40,597 nucleotides of DNA from Trichomonas tenax (taxonomy: Eukaryota; Parabasalia; Trichomonadida; Trichomonadidae): positions 1 to 40,597 of the forward strand of contig JALKBU010000434.1 in NCBI GenBank assembly GCA_023091735.1. Reading direction: 5' to 3'. The translations under genes were made by a program, and so were the position numbers. Positions 1-7,992 of the stretch are shown here, piece after piece (within the stretch, counting starts at the first letter, position 1; each line of letters begins with the position of its first letter). The notes under the pieces are model-generated. The model saw nothing but the letters and a program-made list of their open reading frames with translations. It was not told the origin of the DNA and ran no database searches.

Positions 1-447
1 TTAATGACAATTTATCCTGTTGGTTCAATTTACACATCAATGAATAACATAAATCCTGCTCAAATATTTGGTTTTGGTGAATGGGAGCCAATAGTTGATC
101 GTTTCTTATACTGCGCTAATTCATCAAGAGAAACAGGAGGAAGTAAAAAGATTTCAGTAGATAACTTACCTTCACACAATCATTACTTTTCGGGTACAAC
201 ATCATTGGCAGGAGCTCATACTCATTTAATAAGTAATAGAGGTTATTACGGATGTGGTAACGGAGGAAAAGAAACAATTTCACGTTATGATATTTCATCA
301 GATACCAGAGAATATAATACGGGTTTAATCATTGATCATGCAGGAAGTCACATTCATTCAGTTTACGGAAACACTGCCGACACTGGTTCAGGTACTGATT
401 ACATGCCTCCATACATTACTGTTTACACGTGGTATAGGGTTTATTAA
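1..447 (+). CDS. Phage baseplate/tail-fibre-type C-terminal domain protein, 3' end only
   Basis: The frame is already open at base 1 (TTA before the ATG at 4), so this is probably the last ~148 codons of a longer gene. Seen: an N-terminal YPVGSIY motif followed by a GxWExI-type segment (FGEWEPI) and a GG turn. Then come three H-x-H motifs (SHNH near residue 59, HTH near 72, SHIH near 117) and a terminal MPPYITVYTWYRVY. Known: this order is typical of the Gp10 C-terminal / short-tail-fibre fold of bacteriophages, where H-x-H residues can bind metal along a trimer. Inferred: a fibre- or attachment-like protein in an integrated virus-like element, or a gene gained from bacteria or phage. No promoter is visible because the 5' end is outside the window. 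Its base composition is less AT-rich than the flanking DNA. The domain class is fairly certain; its role here is unknown. Confidence 0.7.
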   Translation, partial: LMTIYPVGSIYTSMNNINPAQIFGFGEWEPIVDRFLYCANSSRETGGSKKISVDNLPSHNHYFSGTTSLAGAHTHLISNRGYYGCGNGGKETISRYDISSDTREYNTGLIIDHAGSHIHSVYGNTADTGSGTDYMPPYITVYTWYRVY

Positions 448-513
448 ATCCAAATACATTTCTCTCATTTTCACTAAAATTATTTTTCAAAATTTCTTAC
501 TTCATAAATCCTT

Positions 514-569
514 GCCCTTTAGGGCGTGGGCAAAGCCCTTGCCGCTCTGCGGCTTAACCCGTAGGGGTT
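514..569. repeat. Four tandem GC-rich hairpins
   Basis: Four perfect short inverted repeats follow each other almost without gaps: 514-518/521-525 (GCCCT/AGGGC), 528-531/535-538 (GGGC/GCCC), 541-545/549-553 (GCCGC/GCGGC) and 556-560/565-569 (AACCC/GGGTT). Loops are 2-4 nt. They lie 67 nt after the stop codon of the tail-fibre-like gene and stand out in AT-rich DNA. They could form a transcription end signal or a recombination site, or be part of a repeat family. The structure is directly visible; the function is inferred. Confidence 0.75.
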
Positions 570-753
570 TTCGCTTTCTTTTCTTAGTTAGTTAGTTTGT
601 CATAAATTTTTTTCAAAACTGAATAAATTTTATAAAGTCATAAGTTTTAAAATAAAATTAACGTTAGTTTTGTAAGTAATTCAAAAATTTATTTTTTATA
701 TAGGGGTGGACCTAACTTGTAAAACTAATTCTGTCGTAAATATAATATAAAAG

Positions 754-800
754 AGATGTTCGAGGAAGCCACGGCGCAGTCGTGGATTACGCGAACATCT
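754..800. ncRNA. Long imperfect hairpin, candidate structured RNA
   Basis: A 9-bp outer stem (754-762 with 792-800) encloses a symmetric 6x6 internal loop (763-768 and 786-791) and a 5-bp inner stem (769-773 with 781-785). The 7-nt apical loop contains self-complementary GCGC. The element is GC-rich against AT-rich flanks. I cannot match it to tRNA, a spliceosomal RNA, or the hammerhead or twister ribozymes. It could be a small RNA, a 3' processing signal, or the tip of a mobile element. Confidence 0.4.
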
Positions 801-1262
801 AATTACTAACTTTTCTTCGGTGATTTATGTCGCTTTAACTGTTTTTAACAAATTTGAGATTTTTTTGATATTGTTTTGAGATCAGCCATAAAAGGTATTA
901 ATTCAGATTCATTTGCGAAAATCGGATTATAGTGTTATGCTGTGTTAATGTACATTTTTAATCGTTGAACTTTTGACTTAAAATGTACAATGAATGATTA
1001 AACGATAACAGCAGTGAAAATATAATGGGATCATGAGAAATAAGAGGATTCAAGATGAGGAACATGTGATTACAGCTTTTTTTGATTTTTGCGAACATAT
1101 TTTTTTATCCAATGATGCGATTTTATCTCATGCACGATGCACTTGGGTTACATGTGGCAACAGGAGTCTGTTTGAAAATGAATAATTATAAGTTCATGAA
1201 GAAAATTTCTCGTTAGAAATTATATTAGAATATTATAAGATATATATAAACTAAAATGAAAA

Positions 1263-1336
1263 GCTTTCCTAGCTCAACAGGATAGAGCTTTGAACTTTTA
1301 ATCCAAGGGTTTGGGGTTCGAGACCCCAGGATAGCG
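1263..1336 (+). tRNA. tRNA-Lys(TTT)-like gene
   Basis: A full cloverleaf can be drawn: acceptor strand 1263-1269 with 1329-1335, D stem 1272-1275/1285-1288 with G18G19 in the loop, anticodon stem 1290-1294/1302-1306, T stem 1312-1316/1324-1328 (perfect). The anticodon loop CTTTTAA gives TTT for lysine at 1297-1299. The internal A box (TAGCTCAACAGG) and B box (GGTTCGAGACC) are good, and a T5 run at 1340-1344 can end Pol III transcription. Two mismatches, T-T at acceptor pair 4:69 and A-C at anticodon stem pair 30:40, make a tRNA pseudogene possible. There is no intron and no encoded CCA. Confidence 0.7.
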
Positions 1337-1344
1337 TTCTTTTT

Positions 1345-2237
1345 CCTTTTTCTCTATAAAAGAACAGGAAACTATTTCTCAAGAGTTAATTTTTGCATTA
1401 AAATGGCCATGGAATTAGCTTTTGTTCGCTTGGAGTTTTAGGATAGAGCTGCAAATTCTGAAAATATATTTTCATTTCTATTATTTTGGCATTTTTCTTT
1501 GTAATATTAAAAGAAATGAAGTTTCTCATTGTAAAGCTTGTGATGTATAGCTGTAAATTTGTAAACTTTAATGATATGAGGGAAAATGTTAGATTTATGA
1601 AAAACTTTGGTAATATGGAGCAATGATATGTGCGGTCCTTTAGAAAATAAGTTTTCCGGCGCAGAAGAAATAGGAACAACGATTTTGTAACTTTAAAATG
1701 AGAAGAAAAGTTTGTTTTTATTTGTTTGTGACACTTTTATGGAAAAATCCAGTTTAATTTTAAAACTAAATTCATATCCTACATTTTGTGATGAATCGAT
1801 TTATCACGAAATTGAATCCCGTTTATGTATATATTTTATTTTGTTTTCGAATATCCTTGTTTTATAGGATTTCCTTCATAGGATAGACTACGAAGGACAA
1901 TGGCATTTGTTCCAACGTATTAGAAAAATCAAAATTTTAATGTTGACGACATTGTTTATATCCAATTAGTGCATCAAGCTATTTGTTTCTCTAGGACCTA
2001 TGTAGTATATACTATGAGCTTGAAGCAAATTGATAAGGTACTTCGAAGTTTTCTTACCTTTATCTTTAGCATATAATTTAGTTCAAGAAGACTAAATGAA
2101 CGACATGTGACGTTCAAATTAGTAGCAATATAAAATTTAAAAACGAATGATGCTCTATAATGAAGTTTTTGGATTTGCCTACGAAAATTTTCTTCAGACC
2201 AAAAATTTTTGACTCCTAAAAAATTTTTTTCTTGACA
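1345..2237. other. Non-coding AT-rich stretch
   Basis: No supported gene. A 12-bp perfect palindrome (TAGTATATACTA) lies at 2003-2014, flanked by a short inverted repeat (TCAAGCT/AGCTTGA). Confidence 0.5.
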
Positions 2238-2245
2238 TCATTTTG
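2238..2245 (+). promoter_or_regulatory. Initiator-like element of the metallophosphoesterase fragment
   Basis: TCATTTTG with its A at 2240, 13 nt before an ATG at 2253. This matches the trichomonad initiator pattern used by intact genes in this window, so the fragment keeps its own promoter. Confidence 0.5.
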
Positions 2246-2252
2246 TAAAAAG

Positions 2253-2697
2253 ATGTTTGCTGGGATGTGGAAAAAGTAGCTGATCCTAATTCGAAAAAAA
2301 GCCTGATGGAGCTAAGAGATGCCTCCTTATTTCCGATATTCATGGTTACTCAAAAGATATTGATCCAAAATATTTTAATTATAGCTTCGATTTTATTTTT
2401 GTCGGAGGAGATATATCAAATGCAAGTAGGTATTACGAATATAAAGCATTTCTTAATTGGATCGAAAGAATGCATGCAAGGTATGTTGTTGTTATTGCAG
2501 GAAATCATGATTTGGCATTTGATCTAAAGGGACTTCAAAGAACTGGAGAAGAGCTAAAAGAAGCAATCAGACTAAAATGGATGGTAACAGATCACAAGAA
2601 AATAATTTACCTTGAACATGAGCACATAATGATTGAAGGAGTCAAATTTTTTGTTGGATTCCGTATTTGCATACTTCAATGTCATTCTCAGCAGTGA
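2253..2697 (+). pseudogene. MPPED/239FB-type metallophosphoesterase, frameshifted and 3'-truncated
   Basis: The three N-terminal metallophosphoesterase motifs are in one frame: SDIHG (codons starting near 2332), GGDIS (near 2403) and GNHD (near 2500). The text around GNHD (VVVIAGNHDLAFD) is characteristic of the MPPED1/MPPED2 phosphodiesterase family. The ATG at 2253 is in a different frame. At least two shifts are needed to reach the motif frame, one near the A7 run at 2294-2300. Similarity stops after IEGVKFFVG near 2660; the later histidine motifs of the family are missing. The fragment runs head-on into a minus-strand gene. An active enzyme is unlikely. The family call is good, and the pseudogene status is strong. 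Confidence 0.75.
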
Positions 2698-2754
2698 TTT
2701 GTTCAAAGATTTCATATATTTTAACAAAACTTTCATTTGTTTTTGTAAGCGATT

Positions 2755-3279
2755 TCAGATATTTGGATTTAGTGTTTTGTTTTTAACAACCTGCTGAAGG
2801 CGCTTATCAACCTCATTGAAAATACTGGACTGCATTTCTGTTAATTTGGATTGCATTTCTTTTATTATTGACTGCGTTGCTTCTTTTTGATAATTCAGTG
2901 AATTTTCAAGAGTTGAAATCTTTGAAGAGAGATTGGAGTCTGATGGTTTTTGTTCTGAAGCTGAACCAATTTTAGTAAAACTATCGAATATGGATTGAAA
3001 TATAGGGATGTTGAAAACTTTTGAAAGGGCCTTTAGAATTTCTTGAATACTTCCAAAGTGTTTCACAGTGATGTGCTTCAGAAGTTCGAACATTGTCGAA
3101 TTGTTGTGGTGATATGAGCAGTTGATGAAAAAAGTGTAAAACTGTTCAACATTAAATGAAGCGAAATCAAGGATTTTAGATAAATCTGATGGACTCTTTG
3201 ATTTGTAGAAATTATCGTCGTCAGTAAAATTGTCGATGTTCGAAGCAATGGACTTCCAATCAGGAAGAATTCCAGACAT
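2755..3279 (-). CDS. Unrecognised helical N-terminal plus coiled-coil protein, possibly 3'-broken
   Basis: A 174-residue protein, starting 16 nt downstream of a TCACTTTT initiator. Residues ~1-105 look helical and globular. Residues ~125-165 form a coiled coil (ISTLENSLNYQKEATQ onward). The N-terminal half resembles the gene at 6846-7319: both have an F-rich segment, then a stretch ending IFQSIFDSF here and IFNSIVARY there. They are therefore probably paralogues in a lineage-specific family. Past the TGA at 2755-2757, a coding-looking frame shifted by one base continues (KSLTKTNESFVKIYEIF...) until about 2670. There it meets the metallophosphoesterase fragment. The gene may once have been longer. 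Function unknown. Confidence 0.6.
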   Translation of the reverse strand: MSGILPDWKSIASNIDNFTDDDNFYKSKSPSDLSKILDFASFNVEQFYTFFINCSYHHNNSTMFELLKHITVKHFGSIQEILKALSKVFNIPIFQSIFDSFTKIGSASEQKPSDSNLSSKISTLENSLNYQKEATQSIIKEMQSKLTEMQSSIFNEVDKRLQQVVKNKTLNPNI

Positions 3280-3289
3280 GGAAAATTTG

Positions 3290-3297
3290 AAAAGTGA
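3290..3297 (-). promoter_or_regulatory. Initiator TCACTTTT
   Basis: Perfect TCACTTTT on the minus strand, with its A 16 nt from the ATG at 3279. It supports that start codon. Confidence 0.7.
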
Positions 3298-3929
3298 TAA
3301 ATGTCGTATTATTTTTATTTTTCCACCAATATCAATACCATCATATCAATCACACACTATAAGCTACTCAAAATAGATATGCTTAAAACTCACATTCGAT
3401 GTCAAATTAATCACGAAAAGCATTGATTATTGATCAAGAAACGCGCATTTTCAATGTTTCCAATTGAAAGCAAATCAACAATAATATACTTATTGTTTAC
3501 ACATTTAAACAAAAATATTATGGTATGCAAATTATTGAAATGAATAGTCTTCCATAATGCTGTGGAAGAAAATCGATTAATGATAATTAATAGTATATAT
3601 AATATAAAACAGTTTAAAAGATATATGATTGATTAAAATAGAAATTAGCTGTTTTAACTACTTTAGTGTCGGTTATTTGTATTATATTGGTAATATGTTA
3701 TCCATGTGTGTTGTTTCTTGATAACACTCCTGCTCAAATAATTTGAACAATCTGCAGTATACAAAAGTAACAGCCTATTGACACATCAACTTATATTTAT
3801 ATATAAGTAGATGAGATAATTTGTAAACAAATTTTTCATGCAAAAATAATTTGCCTTCAAATGATACAATTTGGCAAATGACAAATTGGATCATAAATGC
3901 TGAATTGTTGTCAATCTGATAATCATATT
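3298..3929. other. Non-coding AT-rich stretch
   Basis: No supported gene or RNA; only short, low-quality open frames. Confidence 0.5.
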
Positions 3930-5094
3930 TTTGCTGATGCTTTCGTTGTTTGTTCTTTCCATAAGAAGGAACACAACGATTCATCCTTTGCCTAACGGTA
4001 ATTGGTTCAGCTCAAAGAAATCGAGTTGGTCTGAAGATCCTCCACAGTTTGGACATCCTCAGACACCAACTGGAAAACAGCATCACGTGTTCTCGTCTCA
4101 AGATTCAACACAAGTAGCTAATTGGATTATTTCTCTGGCCTCATGAAGCCGCAAAGATGAGTCTTCTTGGAAGGAAGATGAAAATCAATTCAGCTGGCAA
4201 AACAATGAAGACTTCATACTTCAAGAACGACATGGTTGGCACTAATACGAAAGAAGGAACAAGACATTCATCACTCAAAGGTGCTTTCATCAAAATTTCT
4301 ATTGGTCAAGATCCAAATACGAAACGCAAAATATACAAATATGAACTTGATTTTGCAGAAGTATATGTCTTTGTCAGAGCTCAGAGCACTAAAAATACTA
4401 AGAAGAAGAAGCTTTGAGGCGCATATAAGAAGACAAAACGCGAGAAATGGTCTCGCGAACTTAAAGCCAGCGAATTACAAAATCTTTACTCTAAGACTCG
4501 CTCAGTATTTGATTCATTGATGACAGCAGGCTCAATACCTCCTCCTCAACTGCCCCCACCTCGACATAAATGGTATTTGCTTGGTAGAAAAAGCAAGGTC
4601 AAATCTCCAAAATTCGAAGATATTTTGTCTCTTTTGGCCAGAATACAAAAATATGGTTTCAAAGGAACAGATAATGTTAGAAATTAAGACTGCTGGGATT
4701 TTATCCAGTCGATACCTTAAAAATTCGATCCATGATAGAAGAAATGCTTCAGCATGGAATCGTTCCAGGGGCTCATATCACTTTTACACCACGACCAAAG
4801 GAAAGGCGTTATTTTAGAAAATCTTCCAGTAAAACACCATCAAAAATAATACCTGAAATTCAAGCAGCTTTAGAAGAGATCATTAAACGCGGTTATGTTC
4901 CCAAACCTGTATCGAAACATCCAAAGTTTTTTAAAGGGAAACGTTCCTCACCTGCACCAGAAAGACCGCTCAGGCATTTCTTATCACGAAGATCTCGTAA
5001 ATGTTGGATGGTTCGCCAATTATCTCCTCCAAAATCGCATGTACCTGAAAGGCCATGGATAAAACCATCCATTCGATATAAACGTCGCCTTTGA
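3930..5094 (+). pseudogene. Unrecognised broken gene with internal repeats
   Basis: Three coding-looking blocks lie end to end in changing frames. Block 1 (~3931-4146, ending TGA) is rich in S, P, Q and W. Block 2 starts at ATG 4157 and is interrupted by an in-frame TGA at 4415-4417. It then stays open and coding-like in the same frame to ~4680 (contains SIPPPQLPPPRHKWYLLGRK). Block 3 follows a frameshift near 4685 and runs to the TGA at 5092-5094. Across blocks 2 and 3 a loose unit recurs: a helix, then G-x-(I/V)-P, then proline and basic residues (GSIPPP, HGIVPG, RGYVPKP). The product would be very basic. I do not recognise the family. A single decayed gene is the simplest reading, but separate small genes cannot be excluded. 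Confidence 0.45.
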
Positions 5095-5985
5095 CCCAGA
5101 AGTTTTGTAGGATGCGCAGAAACTACGTTATCCTATAATGAATAAAATTTTCATATTTGTATATATTGAACAATATTAAATTCTAAACATAAAAAAGCAT
5201 GTTTTATACTTTTTTAATACATTATTTATATTTTTAATATCGCCCAGCTTATTTAAATGCTTGGAGTCTCAATTCTTGTTAATGCCAAGTTAATAAGATA
5301 TTCAGATGAGATATATAAATTTGAGCTGGCGGTCCACCTACTTTATAAAAACAGGTATTGAAAAAGTTGGAGGAATAAGCTAATGACACGGCCTAAAAAC
5401 ACGAAGAACAGAACACATCATCTGTTATGATTATTGACCAAAAATTACATATTTATAAGGTTAACCTAAATCTTCATATCTGGCTAAATAATATATATAT
5501 TTATCGAATTTTCTCAAGACCTATTGTGAATTGTTATATTTGCATACACTCAAAATTTGATTACCCATATAATTGGCACATCAATGAGTAAAACAGGTAC
5601 ATGCTATTCATAGATCATTTGATGTTATATATAATTACATGTGAAACTTTCGTTTAATCGAGTATTTACGTTATCAATACCGATTTTATTAAATAAGTAT
5701 ATTACATTGAAAAAAGGATACTTTAATATCACTATAATAAGGATATAACATTTCTATGACATTATAAATTCCTCATAAACCAAAAAATGATGGGATTTGA
5801 GTGAAGAGTAGCAACATATACAGCAGAGTTTCCAACATACATTTGATGCGGTTAAAACCAAACAGCCTGCTCAAAAATCACAACCACCAATCCAAAAACA
5901 TGTTTACATTTTATCTGGGTATTTTGGGAAGAAGACTTCATTAAAAATAATATGAGATAAAATCATTTTTATTATTTGTAACTTT
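5095..5985. other. Non-coding AT-rich stretch
   Basis: I see no gene, RNA gene or clear repeat here. Confidence 0.5.
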
Positions 5986-7319
5986 TTAACTATTGAAAAA
6001 TAATTCTTGAAAGAAAAGATACATAAATTTCCATTCTTTATATTTATTGAAAAATGCATTCACTTGCTTTTCTCCGATTATCCAGCAAAAAGTGTAAGAA
6101 ATAAGGGAGCTATCATAGATTCTATCAATTGAGATAATATGTTTGGGAAATGATAAATGGAAAATTATATTTTTAATACATACTTTCTCATCATCTAAGT
6201 TCGATATTTGTAGTAAATAATGCATATTGAACCGTAAATCAATATTTCTTCCCATAGTTCTTCACAAGATATTTCATCAAGTTTGAGATTATAACATTCA
6301 TTCAGATCAAGATACTTGAAAATAAGTTTGTACATGCAATAGTATTGATCACATGTCATAACTTTTCTTTTATAATGAAGATTAGTAATAACCGTTCCTT
6401 TATCAAAATCTATAAAATCCCAAAATGCACTATGATTACCATGTAAGCATGCCCTTAAGATCAAGTTGACAACAATAAGTAGCATTTCATGTTGAATACT
6501 CTCTTCGAAGAAATTTGATTGATTAGTTAATATAGCGGCTGAAACTACTAAAGTTTTTCCTATTTTTTGGTCAATTCTCATTGAATTTAGATCTGAATCT
6601 AAAGATAAGTTCTGATCGCATAGTAAGTTCGTTAATACTGTAATGGATTTTTCTACAGGGATTTTAGTCTATTTGTTTATCTCATAGGCTTTGAATTTTT
6701 CCAACATAGAAATGATGTTGAATTTTATTGCTTTACAAGAAACGAATTTTTCTGCATCCGAGTCTTCATCATTGGTATCAACATTATGTTGCTCTTTCGA
6801 ATCAATGTTCTGTTGTTCTTTTGTATCAATGTGCTGTGGTTTCGATTATTCGAATTGTTGTAATTCGTTCTTAGAATATAATGAACTCGTTTCAAAAAGT
6901 GCTTCATGGAGAGTTTTAATTTGATTTTTCAAAATTTGATTCTCTGAACGCAACTGACTTATTTCGTTCTCTTTATCTTTGGACTGAGAAATCAGCAAAG
7001 AATTTTGTTCCTGCAATGAAATGTTCGTGTTGACAACATTTGAATATCTGGCGACGATAGAATTAAATATCTCAATTTCGAGGCAACTGCATAATGATTT
7101 GAGGAATTCGATGAATTCTTCATCATCAATGTCAGTTCCAAAATCAATTTTGAGTTGATTGAAAATATCAACTCTCTGTTCTTTTGTGAATCTGTTTTTT
7201 ATCTCTGGGAAAATGTTAACAAAGTCACTGAAAGAAATCTTTGACTCATTCATATTTGCAATGAGTTGTTCTATATTCAGTTTGTTTGACATTCCATTAT
7301 TTGCTTTGGAATTGCTCAT
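5986..7319 (-). pseudogene. Broken coiled-coil gene, paralogue of the 2755-3279 gene
   Basis: The ATG is at 7319-7317. The frame runs 157 codons to TAA at 6848-6846, continues open to TAG at 6671-6669, and is open again to 6195, always in the same frame. A one-base shift near 6250 would add a further open stretch to 5986. Residues ~1-95 are a helical domain like that of the 2755-3279 gene; ~95-150 are coiled coil. Just after the first stop is an octapeptide repeat (HIDTKEQQ, NIDSKEQH, NVDT...), encoded by a 24-bp tandem repeat at 6777-6839. The distal part (~6195-6581) is non-repetitive and aromatic-rich. Upstream of the ATG only a weak initiator-like CCACTAATT is seen. Alternatively the first 157 codons could still be made as a short protein. 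Function unknown. Confidence 0.6.
6777..6839. repeat. 24-bp tandem repeat, ~2.6 copies
   Basis: Units at 6777-6800 and 6801-6824 and a partial unit at 6825-6839, each starting ATCAA. On the minus strand they encode an acidic eight-residue repeat with an (I/V)D(T/S)KEQ core. Confidence 0.65.
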
Positions 7320-7641
7320 CAAAAAAAATTAGTGGTAATTTATTGAATTAGAAAAGGACAACATGTAAATATCATTAAGAGAGATCAGAATTTAAATTAA
7401 AAGTTTACAATTTGGCTTCGATTGTTGGAAACATAAAAAGAAAATGAAAAAAAACCTTGAGAAAAATCGTCAAAAATGAAAAACTTCAAACATAATCGCA
7501 CACACCTTTTTATATTTAGGAAGCGAAGTCAAATGTAGCAATATCTTTGGAAGTATTAGCATTTAATTGAACCATCAAAAGAAAGTCAATTCAAGTAATA
7601 GAAAGATAATTGACATGTAAAGCGTCATTTGTTAAAAAGTG
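7320..7641. other. Intergenic AT-rich spacer
   Basis: Holds the diverging 5' ends of the broken coiled-coil gene and the small plus-strand ORF. No other feature seen. Confidence 0.5.
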
Positions 7642-7648
7642 TCAATTG
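7642..7648 (+). promoter_or_regulatory. Initiator-like TCAATTG
   Basis: TCAATTG with its A at 7644, 10 nt before the ATG at 7654. It matches the short leader lengths of neighbouring genes and argues for that ATG. Confidence 0.5.
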
Positions 7649-7653
7649 TAAAA

Positions 7654-7890
7654 ATGTTGAAACAAAACACAAACTCAATGAAAAAAATTCTTGAAGATTT
7701 GTCAAATGCATTTCCGTATGAAGAATTCAATGGAAATGCAACAGACCTTCAATTTCTTTATAATGAAACTGAAAAATTCATCTACATTTGTCAAAAACTG
7801 AGCAAAAATCCACAAGGATTCGACATCAATCAGGCCTTAAATGACCCTTATTTCGGTGTTGATATCTGTCATAACAATTTGCAACAATAA
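7654..7890 (+). CDS. Small unrecognised protein (78 residues)
   Basis: An ATG 10 nt after an initiator-like element opens a 78-codon frame starting MLKQNTNSMKKILEDL. The product is soluble and predicted helical in its first half. It has aromatic and acidic residues in the middle (FPYEEF, FIYICQKL) and no signal peptide or membrane segment. It lies tail-to-tail with the SPT5-like gene, about 100 nt away. Its size and helical character would suit a small complex subunit, but no family is recognised. Codon use looks like that of its neighbours, and the initiator raises confidence that it is expressed. Confidence 0.5.
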   Translation: MLKQNTNSMKKILEDLSNAFPYEEFNGNATDLQFLYNETEKFIYICQKLSKNPQGFDINQALNDPYFGVDICHNNLQQ

Positions 7891-7992
7891 TATTAATTAA
7901 TTTGCAGATATTCAAATTTACACATTTTATATTAATAATTTGTTTGTTTTTCATAAAATTAAGTTTTATTAACACTATTATTGATGCAGAAA

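Larger units (their letters stand above)
448..1262. other. Non-coding stretch with hairpins and an inverted repeat
   Basis: Apart from the two hairpin elements described separately, a 10-bp perfect inverted repeat (949-958 with 980-989) is present. I see no convincing coding region. Confidence 0.5.

Noticed and set aside
1398..1679. Minus-strand 93-codon frame
   Set aside because: Low-complexity AT-driven composition, no initiator, no recognised domain.
700..5340. GGTGGACC near 705 and its reverse complement near 5330 as ends of one element
   Set aside because: Only 8 bp match, and the flanks do not align.
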